Positions 1-5,253 of a DNA stretch of 5,253 nucleotides are shown here, piece by piece; position 1 is the first letter of the stretch, and every line of letters starts with the position of its first letter. Below the pieces are notes generated by a model. The model made no database searches, had not been told where the DNA came from, and saw only the letters and a list, made by a program, of their open reading frames with translations. Source of the DNA: OCS116 cluster bacterium (GTDB taxonomy: Bacteria; Pseudomonadota; Alphaproteobacteria; Rhizobiales; OSC116); the NCBI GenBank assembly GCA_002402005.2, contig NVUS02000269.1:1-5253 (forward strand), read 5' to 3'. The translations under genes were made by a program, and so were the position numbers.

Positions 1-840
1 CGAAGTTCAGAGACCGATGCCCCGGTCATTTTGGGCTGGGACGCATCTGGCGTCATCGAACAAGTTGGCGCGAAGGTAAGCGGTTTTAAAATTGGCGATG
101 AGGTTTTTTACGCTGGAGACATCACCCGCGCCGGCTCATATGCTGAGTATCAGGCAATTGACAGCCGCATCATCGCGCTGAAACCCAACAATATAAGCCA
201 TGTCGAAGCCGCTGCATTGCCACTCACCGCGCTCACCGCATGGGAAGGCATTTTAGACCGCAACATTCATTACACCAAAGATAGCAATGTGCTGATTATT
301 GGCGGCGCAGGCGGTGTTGGCTCGATGGCCATTCAATTGGTCAAAGCCACAACAGACGCAACCGTCATCACCACCGCATCGCGCCCAGATACGATAGAAT
401 GGTGCAAAAGTCTAGGTGCGGATCATGTGATTAATCATCATGAAGATTTAGCCGCACAGCTCAAAACCATTGGCATAGATAGTGTCGATGTGGTATTTTG
501 CACCACCAATAGTGAACAGCATATTGATCATTTGGCCGAAATTGTCACACCGTTTGGTGATGTAACTTTCATTCAAGATGCTGGTTCATTAGACATTACC
601 AGTTTTAAATTCAAATCGATCAATACCCATTGGGAATTCATGTTCAGTAAAAGCATGTTTGGCCATAATCTACAGTCACAAGGCGATATTTTGGCCAAAG
701 TGGCTGCGTTGATCGAAGCCCAAAAAATCAAATCTACACTCAATAATGATTTGGGAAAAGTCAGCGCGGATAGCATCAAACAAGGCCACAGTTTACTCGA
801 AAGCGGCAAATGTATTGGCAAAATTGCGTTAGAATTTTAA
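1..840 (+). CDS. Zinc-type alcohol dehydrogenase / quinone oxidoreductase family protein, 5'-truncated
   Basis: Partial gene: the frame is open from the first base of the window, so the TTG at 31 is internal and the true start lies upstream. 279 residues are visible; the related subfamily is about 335-340 aa, so roughly 60 are missing. This is a medium-chain dehydrogenase/reductase. The visible part begins in the GroES-like catalytic domain (LGWDASGV near residues 11-18, GDEVFYAGD near 32-40) and continues into the Rossmann cofactor domain with glycine-rich GGAGGVGSMA at about 101-110. The AAALPLTALTAWE segment (about 71-83) and C-terminal ESGKCIGKIALEF are typical of the family annotated as zinc-binding alcohol dehydrogenase (TIGR02817-like). 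Such enzymes are cytoplasmic NAD(P)H-dependent reductases of quinones or enones. Substrate is unknown, and despite the family name a catalytic zinc site cannot be judged from this fragment. It ends convergently with the hyi side and shows no evident functional link to it. Confidence 0.9.
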   Translation, partial: RSSETDAPVILGWDASGVIEQVGAKVSGFKIGDEVFYAGDITRAGSYAEYQAIDSRIIALKPNNISHVEAAALPLTALTAWEGILDRNIHYTKDSNVLIIGGAGGVGSMAIQLVKATTDATVITTASRPDTIEWCKSLGADHVINHHEDLAAQLKTIGIDSVDVVFCTTNSEQHIDHLAEIVTPFGDVTFIQDAGSLDITSFKFKSINTHWEFMFSKSMFGHNLQSQGDILAKVAALIEAQKIKSTLNNDLGKVSADSIKQGHSLLESGKCIGKIALEF

Positions 841-860
841 ACCTTCATCGAAAGCTGAAA

Positions 861-889
861 GTGAGTTTGGCCTGTTGGGAAAAACTCAC
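861..889. terminator. Candidate bidirectional terminator hairpin between convergent genes
   Basis: GTGAGTTT at 861-868 is perfectly complementary to AAACTCAC at 882-889, leaving a 13-base loop. The hairpin sits 20 bases after the stop of the alcohol dehydrogenase-like gene and 23 bases after the stop of the small ORF on the opposite strand, where a shared terminator would be expected. The tail on the + strand is not T-rich. On the - strand it reads TTTCAGCTTT, which is only partly U-rich, so the signal suits minus-strand transcription slightly better. The stem is only 3 G/C pairs out of 8, so this is a weak intrinsic terminator at best. Confidence 0.35.
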
Positions 890-912
890 ATAAGGCACAA
901 AAATTAGGATGA

Positions 913-1053
913 TCAGCAATGCCGGGTCAATGCCTCATATGACAATAGCTGATAGTCGATATAGAATTGATAAATAAGCGATATTGTATTGGCCACCATG
1001 CTCAACGCTATCAAATATAACCAAAAATTATACCCGCCTTTTGCCTCAGTCAT
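913..1053 (-). CDS. Small predicted single-pass membrane protein (46 aa), coupled to hyi
   Basis: I do not recognise this protein. The ATG at 1053-1051 lies within the last codons of hyi (the 3' end reads GATGACTGA), so the genes overlap by 8 bases in different frames. An AAGG at 1065-1062, 8 bases before the ATG, is a reasonable Shine-Dalgarno site. The 46-residue product begins MTEAKGGYNFW and has a hydrophobic stretch at about residues 9-32 (including FWLYLIALSMVANTISLIY). It is followed by a short polar tail with D33, E40, R44 and a terminal cysteine; K5 is the only charged residue close before the hydrophobic stretch apart from E3. This suggests one membrane-spanning helix with a short C-terminal tail; orientation is uncertain. 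It lies in the hyi transcript and is followed by a hairpin. Support is start position, SD site, overlap and hydrophobic pattern; no family match can be claimed. A chance ORF of this length is possible. Confidence 0.55.
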   Translation of the reverse strand: MTEAKGGYNFWLYLIALSMVANTISLIYQFYIDYQLLSYEALTRHC

Positions 1054-1828
1054 CTAATTGGCCTTGCGCCCAAACAAGACCCGCTTGGGTATTGGCTTTG
1101 GGCATATATTCACAACCGATCGTGCCTTGATAGCCGAGCTCATCGATATGTTTAAACAGGAATGGAAAATTAATTTCACCCGTGCCCGGCTCATGCCGCC
1201 CCGGCACATCGGCAATTTGCACATGGCCAATGTACGGCAGAAATTTAGCAAGCTTATCGGCCACATTGCCTTGCGCCATTTGGCAATGGTAAATGTCAAA
1301 TTGCATTTTCACATTGTCCATACCGACTTGTTGCACAATGTCGAAGGATTGCTGTTGATTGTTGACCAGATAATTTGGCATATCAGTCGGGTTGATGGCC
1401 TCGACCATAATCTCCAAGCCCAAAGGCTGGGCTTTTTGCGCTAGATATTTAAGATTATCAATATAGGTTTTTGTGCATTCCTCATGGCTCATACCCGCAG
1501 CCACAATGCCTGACATGCAATGCAATTTATGACAATTGAGCGCCTTGGCATAATATAAAGCTTGATCAGCAAATTGTTTAAATTCAGCTTGCCGGCCGGG
1601 CAATGCCGCAATGCCGCGTTCGCCATTTTTAAAATCACCCGGCGGCAGGTTAAACAGATCAAGATCGAGCTTATGCTCAGTGAGCAATTGGCTGAGCTGC
1701 TCGACAGCATATTCATATGGAAACATCATTTCGACCTTGCTGAAACCAGCTTGCGCGGCGGCGGCAAAACGCTGTAAAAAATCAACTTCTTGAAACATCA
1801 TGCTGAGATTGGCTTGAAAAATGGGCAA
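1046..1828 (-). CDS. hyi: Hydroxypyruvate isomerase
   Basis: Interconverts hydroxypyruvate and tartronate semialdehyde in glyoxylate/glycerate metabolism; a cytoplasmic TIM-barrel enzyme of the xylose-isomerase-like superfamily. The product is 260 aa, the usual length. Family signatures include FQANLSMMF at the N-terminus, FPYEYAVEQL, NLPPGDFKNGERGIAALPG, QFDIYHCQMAQG and PGTGEINF. With the chosen start, metal/catalytic residues fall at E143 (VEAIN), D178 (QFDIYH), Q204 (HVQIAD) and E240 (GCEYMP), the positions I recall for E. coli Hyi. Start choice: no ATG gives full length. TTG at 1828 gives MPIFQANLS, like family N-termini, with a weak GAAAG 8 bases upstream. A second in-frame TTG at 1843 would add five residues but has no SD-like sequence. 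It is transcribed divergently from the reductase at 1925, which acts on the same metabolite, and its 3' end overlaps the small membrane ORF. Confidence 0.93.
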   Translation of the reverse strand: MPIFQANLSMMFQEVDFLQRFAAAAQAGFSKVEMMFPYEYAVEQLSQLLTEHKLDLDLFNLPPGDFKNGERGIAALPGRQAEFKQFADQALYYAKALNCHKLHCMSGIVAAGMSHEECTKTYIDNLKYLAQKAQPLGLEIMVEAINPTDMPNYLVNNQQQSFDIVQQVGMDNVKMQFDIYHCQMAQGNVADKLAKFLPYIGHVQIADVPGRHEPGTGEINFPFLFKHIDELGYQGTIGCEYMPKANTQAGLVWAQGQLDD

Positions 1829-1832
1829 AATA

Positions 1833-1861
1833 TAGACTTTCAAAATTTTTACGGTTATAAA
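1833..1861 (+). promoter_or_regulatory. Candidate promoter of the tartronate semialdehyde reductase gene
   Basis: TAGACT at 1833-1838 (4 of 6 matches to TTGACA) and TATAAA at 1856-1861 (5 of 6 to TATAAT) are separated by 17 bases, the optimal sigma-70 spacing. Transcription would start near 1868, giving a leader of about 57 bases. The -35 element falls just upstream of or within the 5' end of hyi, depending on which hyi start is used. The call is by eye only. Confidence 0.35.
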
Positions 1862-1865
1862 TTAA

Positions 1866-1884
1866 CGATAATACGGATTATACG
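1866..1884. repeat. Overlapping inverted and direct repeat in the divergent promoter region (possible operator)
   Basis: ATAAT at 1868-1872 and ATTAT at 1877-1881 form a perfect 5-bp inverted repeat around ACGG. The same bases also read as two adjacent 9-mers, GATAATACG (1867-1875) and GATTATACG (1876-1884), differing at one position. It lies about 40 bases from each of the two divergent start codons, where a shared regulator of both genes could bind. AT-rich composition makes short repeats likely by chance, so the operator reading is an inference. Confidence 0.3.
1877..1882 (-). promoter_or_regulatory. Candidate -10 element for hyi
   Basis: On the minus strand this is a perfect TATAAT, 48 bases upstream of the preferred hyi start codon. 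No convincing -35 hexamer is visible at 16-18 bases upstream, and there is no extended TGn motif, so an activator may be needed or the match may be chance. It overlaps the inverted/direct repeat at 1866-1884. Confidence 0.3.
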
Positions 1885-1924
1885 CGAATGATTGATTCGA
1901 TGCTTTATTTTTTCGGGACAGGAT

Positions 1925-2818
1925 ATGACTGACAATAAAAACACTAAAATTGCGTTTTTGGGCATTGGCTTAATGGGCATTCATATGGCCGAACGTTTGT
2001 TGCGCGATGGCTTTCAGGTGAACATTTGGAACCGCTCGCAACCCAAATTAGCTCCACTCATAAAGTGCGGCGCGGTGAATTGCACTGATGCGACACAGGC
2101 GGTTAAGGGTGCAGATGTGGTCATCACCATGCTGCAAAACGGCAATATAGTTGATGATGTATTGTATGGCTCTGGCGCAATAAATTCAATCAAACGCGGC
2201 GGCTTAGTGATTGATACCAGCAGCATTGCGCCAATTATGGCCAAACAACATTGCGATGCGTTGGCGGCATTGGGCATCGATTATTTAGATTCGCCAGTAT
2301 CGGGCGGCACAAAAGGTGCTGAGCTTGGCACATTGGTGATTATGGCCGGTGGCACAACGGCGGCATTTAAACGCGCCGCACCAATATTTGCCACATTAGG
2401 CCGCGCCACACATATTGGCAAAACCGGCAGTGGGCAGCTAACCAAACTGGCCAACCAAACCATTGTGGCCATCACCATTGCGGCGGTATCCGAAGGCTTG
2501 TTATTGGCTGCAGCAGGCGGCGCAGATGCAGCCACGGTGCGCGAATGTTTAATGGGTGGCTTTGCCGATAGCCGGATTTTAAGCGAGCATGGCCTGCGCA
2601 TGGTCGAGCGTAATTTCACCCCGGGTGGGCCGAATGTCATCTTCATCAAAGATATGAAAGCCATTTTAGATGCGGCGGCTGAGTTAAACCTCAAATTGCC
2701 ATTGCTAAGCCATGTGAATGAGGTTTATAAAAAAATGTGCGCCGATGGCCAAGGCGGTCTTGACCATGCCAGCTATATTTTGGCGTTGGAAGCCGCCAAC
2801 CCACCACATACATTATGA
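1925..2818 (+). CDS. glxR: 2-hydroxy-3-oxopropionate (tartronate semialdehyde) reductase, HIBADH family
   Basis: Beta-hydroxyacid dehydrogenase of the 3-hydroxyisobutyrate dehydrogenase superfamily, 297 aa, normal length, cytoplasmic. Seen in order: NAD(P)-binding FLGIGLMG (GxGxxG at 13-18), substrate-binding DSPVSGGTKGAE (122-133), catalytic lysine K174 with N178 in GSGQLTKLANQ, and the IKDMKAILDAA segment (241-251) of the C-terminal all-helical domain. The likely reaction is NAD(P)H-dependent reduction of tartronate semialdehyde to D-glycerate. Family members also act on 3-hydroxyisobutyrate, 6-phosphogluconate-like acids or succinic semialdehyde, so specificity rests mainly on the divergent neighbour hyi, whose product is this substrate. 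garR is an equivalent symbol. ATG at 1925 is preferred over an in-frame TTG at 1892: GGGA (1915-1918) sits 6 bases before it, and the glycine motif then falls at the usual distance from the N-terminus. It ends 9 bases before the convergent GGDEF-EAL gene. Confidence 0.88.
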   Translation: MTDNKNTKIAFLGIGLMGIHMAERLLRDGFQVNIWNRSQPKLAPLIKCGAVNCTDATQAVKGADVVITMLQNGNIVDDVLYGSGAINSIKRGGLVIDTSSIAPIMAKQHCDALAALGIDYLDSPVSGGTKGAELGTLVIMAGGTTAAFKRAAPIFATLGRATHIGKTGSGQLTKLANQTIVAITIAAVSEGLLLAAAGGADAATVRECLMGGFADSRILSEHGLRMVERNFTPGGPNVIFIKDMKAILDAAAELNLKLPLLSHVNEVYKKMCADGQGGLDHASYILALEAANPPHTL

Positions 2819-2827
2819 TTGTGCTGA

Positions 2828-4732
2828 TTATGTGCCGTATTTTGGAGCGGCAGTCCAAATAATGTCATTTTCGCTGATGAATTTTAGCGCGTCCTGCTGG
2901 CTCAGCGGGCGGCTGAAATAATAGCCCTGAATGTAACGACAGCCCATCTCTTCAAGCACCGCGAGTTGGGCTTCGCTCTCGACACCCTCGACAATGCAGT
3001 CCAAATTTAAATTATTGCACAAATCTGTAATTGTTTTGACAATGTTACGGCTGTTTTTATCGGTATGAACTTCAGTGACGAAACTACGGTCAATTTTTAA
3101 CCGGTCAAGCGGCATACGCTGCACATAGCTTAGAGATGAATAACCTGTACCAAAATCATCTAGCGCAATGCTCGCGCCTTGTAGTTTTAACAGTTCCAGC
3201 GCGCGGTTGGCTTGGTCAAAATCCTGCATCACGGCGGTTTCGGTCACTTCAAACATAATGCGATGGTTTGGAAAATCTGAATTTTCGACCAAGCTGATCA
3301 AATTCAACACCGTCATTTCGGATGACAGGTCATAAGTCGATAAATTGAATGATAGAGTGATGTCGTCCGGCCATTCGCAGGCTGCCGCCAGCGCTTTTTT
3401 AAGCAAAATTTTGGTCAATTTGCCAATCATGCCCATCTGTTCGGCATTATTGATAAAAATATCCGGTCTCACTTGGCCTAAAACTGGGTTATTCCACCTT
3501 GCCAACGCTTCAAACCCGACTGTCTTATGGGTATGTAAGTCAACAATGGGTTGAAACAACATTGACAATTCTTCTTCTAAATTGGCATGCGTTAGCTGAT
3601 GCTCAATATTGGCCGCTTTGCGAATGATGATCTCGTGTTTTTCGGAGAAAATAACCGGTGCGCCTTTGCTATGCTGTTTGGAATAACATAATGCATAATC
3701 GGCGCGTTCAAAGATAAGCTGGGCGCTTTCGGCCATGGTTGGGTATTCAACAAAGCCTATGGTGGCGGCAATTTGCACCGCGCCATCGCGCAGGTAAAAT
3801 ACATGCCGCATGGCCTCACATATCTGTTGGCCAATGCCGACCACATTTTCAATGTCTTCCGGTTTGGTTATAATGACGCCGAATTCATCACCGCCCAAAC
3901 GCGCCAAGGTCATTCCCTCGCCCAAAACATTACTTAATCTTTCGGCGGTTTTCATCAGCAAATCATCGCCAGCGGGATGGCCAAAAACATCATTAATGCG
4001 CTTAAAACCATCTAAATCTAGCAGGCCAACCATTATTTTTTTATCTGGGCTGGCTTTATATTCCTCGGTTAAAACTTGCAGTTGATTGAAAAAACTACGC
4101 CGATTGGGCAATGAAGTGAGTGGGTCTTTATTGGCAAGATGCTGAATTTTACGTTCAGCCGCCACCCGCTCAGTTATATCGGTATGGGTGCTTAAATAAC
4201 CACCGGTTTTAACCGGTTGCAAGTTAATTTCAACCACTTGGCCGGTGGTTAACTTTTGAGTTCTGGTGACCAATTGGTTGTTATTGGTGGCCTTTATGCC
4301 TTTGGCAATATATTGATCCGGGTCATCACCGGCATAAACACCGGCTTCAATGCGCAATTCCAATACTTTGATTAAACTCATTCCAGCATATAATTGCGTT
4401 GGTTTTAGGCCGTAAATAGTTGCAAATCTATCGTTAAAAACAACCAATTCGCGGTTGACATCAAACAATGCCAAACCCTGCGGCATATTGTTGATCGCCG
4501 CTTCAAACCACATATTCTGTTCACTCACCACGCCAGAGGTGCGCATCAAATCAGTGTTCAGGCTTTCCAACTCTTGGGTCATTAAACTATTGGCACGGTC
4601 GGCACGCTCTTGATCGCGATAAAGGCCATCATAAGCGTCACTTACCAAGTCACATAGCTGCTCAAGATCAACAGCGGGATCATCACTTTTAAACTTTGAT
4701 TTTTCAACTTGGCGTTTCAGTAACTTATGCAT
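2828..4732 (-). CDS. PAS-GGDEF-EAL bifunctional cyclic-di-GMP enzyme
   Basis: 634 aa, no membrane segment, hence probably cytoplasmic. The N-terminus (about 10-65) is charged and helical and could form a coiled coil. A PAS domain follows at about 76-190 (WFEAAINNMPQGLALFD to THTDITERVAAE). The GGDEF domain (about 195-360) has DPLTSLPNRRSF, LDLDGFKRINDVFGH and an intact GGDEF at 280-284. The RxxD inhibitory site normally ending five residues before GGDEF is absent (GEGM instead). The EAL domain (about 378-625) keeps E408 in FEALARW, N463 (LSFNLS), E495/E498 (FEVTET), D525-D526 (LDDFGTGYSS), K546 (LKIDRSF), E582/E585 (VEGVES) and Q602 (YIQGYYF). Both c-di-GMP synthesis and hydrolysis therefore look possible. 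Start ATG 4732 is chosen because GGAGGT lies just upstream and it overlaps the FIST gene stop; an in-frame ATG at 4744 and TTG at 4753 are alternatives. It probably takes its signal from the FIST partner. Confidence 0.93.
   Translation of the reverse strand: MHKLLKRQVEKSKFKSDDPAVDLEQLCDLVSDAYDGLYRDQERADRANSLMTQELESLNTDLMRTSGVVSEQNMWFEAAINNMPQGLALFDVNRELVVFNDRFATIYGLKPTQLYAGMSLIKVLELRIEAGVYAGDDPDQYIAKGIKATNNNQLVTRTQKLTTGQVVEINLQPVKTGGYLSTHTDITERVAAERKIQHLANKDPLTSLPNRRSFFNQLQVLTEEYKASPDKKIMVGLLDLDGFKRINDVFGHPAGDDLLMKTAERLSNVLGEGMTLARLGGDEFGVIITKPEDIENVVGIGQQICEAMRHVFYLRDGAVQIAATIGFVEYPTMAESAQLIFERADYALCYSKQHSKGAPVIFSEKHEIIIRKAANIEHQLTHANLEEELSMLFQPIVDLHTHKTVGFEALARWNNPVLGQVRPDIFINNAEQMGMIGKLTKILLKKALAAACEWPDDITLSFNLSTYDLSSEMTVLNLISLVENSDFPNHRIMFEVTETAVMQDFDQANRALELLKLQGASIALDDFGTGYSSLSYVQRMPLDRLKIDRSFVTEVHTDKNSRNIVKTITDLCNNLNLDCIVEGVESEAQLAVLEEMGCRYIQGYYFSRPLSQQDALKFISENDIIWTAAPKYGT
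4197..4251. repeat. 10-bp perfect inverted repeat with competing hairpins inside the PAS-GGDEF-EAL gene
   Basis: TAACCACCGG at 4197-4206 is perfectly complementary to CCGGTGGTTA at 4242-4251. The left arm can instead pair locally (ACCGGTT 4202-4208 with AACCGGT 4211-4217), and the right arm can pair with AACCAC at 4232-4237. The transcript could thus adopt mutually exclusive hairpins. The region codes for the end of the PAS domain, so the repeat may simply reflect codon content. Confidence 0.4.
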
Positions 4733-5253
4733 TGCCACCTCCATCGCTCTCAAAAAATAGCGAAATTGTCATGGTCTGATTCTGCAATTTCGGCACACCA
4801 CCCACTATTCTGGGGCAGATCTCGCCGTAAGAATAAAAACCGATGCGCGGCATATCTTGCCCCAATACCCGGCCAGCTGCATCAACCTCTTCCTCGGTGC
4901 GTTGTTTCATCACCAAACGGCGACCGACACAAGTGATCATAAGAGCCAATTGGCCGGCGGCTTGCTGCTCAACGGCCTCCAATGCCGCTTGCTCCGCACC
5001 TGCAACCAAGCCTTCATGCGTGGCTTTCATCAATTGCGCAACCGCGCCTTCCGGCATATTGCCGGCAAAAATGAGCGATTTATCCTCACGGTTAATGTTT
5101 AGAATTGTGCGCGTGGTCTCGCTATTTTCGACATTCGATTCAGAAATTTGCAACGGGAAAAGCAGGCCAGATGCCGGCAAATCAGCCGCCTCATCACCTA
5201 AATATTTTTCGTATAAATCTAGAGCTGGTTCACCGTCGAGCTCGTATAAAATA
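4725..5253 (-). CDS. FIST-domain sensory protein, N-terminus outside the window
   Basis: C-terminal fragment; the frame stays open to the window edge, so the TTG at 5180 is internal and about 175 residues are visible. It matches the FIST C-terminal domain. The visible part opens with LYELDGEPALDLYEKYLG, then LPASGLLFPLQI, CVGRRLVMKQRTEEEV (about 108-123), GFYSYGEICP (about 138-147) and LQNQTMTISLF (about 156-166). FIST domains are cytoplasmic ligand-sensing modules in signal transduction, proposed to bind small molecules; NosP-type members bind haem and nitric oxide and sit next to histidine kinases or c-di-GMP enzymes. The haem or ligand site is not assessable because the FIST N-terminal domain lies upstream. 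The stop overlaps the ATG of the PAS-GGDEF-EAL gene by 8 bases (ATGCATAA), implying translational coupling and that this protein feeds a signal to that enzyme. Confidence 0.88.
   Translation of the reverse strand, partial: ILYELDGEPALDLYEKYLGDEAADLPASGLLFPLQISESNVENSETTRTILNINREDKSLIFAGNMPEGAVAQLMKATHEGLVAGAEQAALEAVEQQAAGQLALMITCVGRRLVMKQRTEEEVDAAGRVLGQDMPRIGFYSYGEICPRIVGGVPKLQNQTMTISLFFESDGGGNA
4737..4742 (-). promoter_or_regulatory. Shine-Dalgarno site fixing the start of the PAS-GGDEF-EAL gene
   Basis: The minus strand reads GGAGGT, an almost ideal anti-16S match, with five bases between GGAGG and the ATG at 4732. It lies within the last codons of the FIST gene (the GGGGN stretch of its C-terminus). 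This makes the ATG at 4732 more likely than the upstream TTG at 4753 or ATG at 4744, because those starts would precede or overlap the site. Confidence 0.75.

Noticed and set aside
31..33. TTG as the start of the alcohol dehydrogenase-like gene
   Set aside because: The frame is open upstream to the window edge, and the residues before it fit the family, so the gene is truncated by the window rather than starting here.
1058..1444. 128-codon open frame on the + strand opposite hyi
   Set aside because: It lies wholly antisense to a clearly recognised gene and resembles no family I know; it is best explained as a shadow of hyi codon use.
2281..2694. 137-codon open frame on the - strand opposite the reductase
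   Set aside because: Low-complexity alanine- and proline-rich translation antisense to a well-supported gene; a shadow.
2819..2860. GCCG/CGGC stem just past the reductase stop as a terminator
   Set aside because: Only a 4-bp stem with no T-tract, and it lies in the coding sequence of the opposing gene.
3810..4085. 91-codon open frame on the + strand within the GGDEF domain
   Set aside because: Antisense to the conserved GGDEF coding sequence, with no start signal or recognisable domain.
4732..4753. Longer starts (TTG at 4753, ATG at 4744) for the PAS-GGDEF-EAL protein
   Set aside because: The strong GGAGGT site would lie inside the coding sequence rather than upstream, whereas ATG 4732 has correct spacing and an overlap with the preceding stop.
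5178..5180. TTG as the start of the FIST gene
   Set aside because: The open frame continues to the edge and encodes the conserved YELDGEPALDLYEKYLG segment typical of the FIST C-terminal domain.
1..5253. Frequent TTGGC / GGCCAA words throughout, considered as an uptake or architecture signal
   Set aside because: They occur on both strands mainly in Leu-Ala, Gly-Gln and similar codon contexts, without fixed flanks; codon usage explains them adequately. A genome-wide word count would be needed to reopen this.

Overview
The window looks like chromosomal DNA of a Gram-negative bacterium, most likely a proteobacterium and perhaps an alphaproteobacterium of moderate GC (mid-40s percent by eye). 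The pointers are the family resemblances of the proteins, a FIST / PAS-GGDEF-EAL signalling pair, and a hydroxypyruvate isomerase beside a tartronate-semialdehyde-type reductase. The taxon is inferred, not proven. Coding density is high. I see no rRNA, tRNA, CRISPR array, transposase or phage gene.

Layout from left to right. (1) Positions 1-840, + strand: the C-terminal part of a medium-chain (zinc-type alcohol dehydrogenase / quinone oxidoreductase family) reductase, cut by the window start. (2) Positions 841-912: a short gap between convergent genes with an 8-bp perfect hairpin, a candidate bidirectional terminator. (3) Positions 913-1053, - strand: an easily missed 46-codon ORF for a predicted single-pass membrane peptide. 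It starts inside the last codons of hyi and has its own Shine-Dalgarno-like AAGG. (4) Positions 1046-1828, - strand: hydroxypyruvate isomerase (hyi), with all four expected metal and catalytic residues. (5) Positions 1829-1924: a divergent promoter region with overlapping inverted and direct repeats. (6) Positions 1925-2818, + strand: a 3-hydroxyisobutyrate-dehydrogenase-family reductase, probably 2-hydroxy-3-oxopropionate (tartronate semialdehyde) reductase. (7) Positions 2828-4732, - strand: a cytoplasmic PAS-GGDEF-EAL protein with both catalytic domains apparently intact. (8) Positions 4725-5253, - strand: the C-terminal part of a FIST sensory-domain protein, cut by the window end, which overlaps the start of the GGDEF-EAL gene by 8 bases.

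Two functional units stand out. Hyi and the reductase act on the same metabolite pool (hydroxypyruvate, tartronate semialdehyde, D-glycerate). They are the lower part of the glyoxylate-to-glycerate route, arranged here as a divergent pair, and glyoxylate carboligase is not in the window. The FIST protein and the PAS-GGDEF-EAL enzyme form a translationally coupled sensor/effector pair that probably tunes cyclic-di-GMP in response to a ligand bound by FIST. Known FIST proteins of the NosP type sense nitric oxide, so that is a reasonable but unproven hypothesis here.

The least expected items are the small membrane ORF downstream of hyi, the coupled FIST/c-di-GMP pair, and the compact repeat in the hyi/reductase promoter region.
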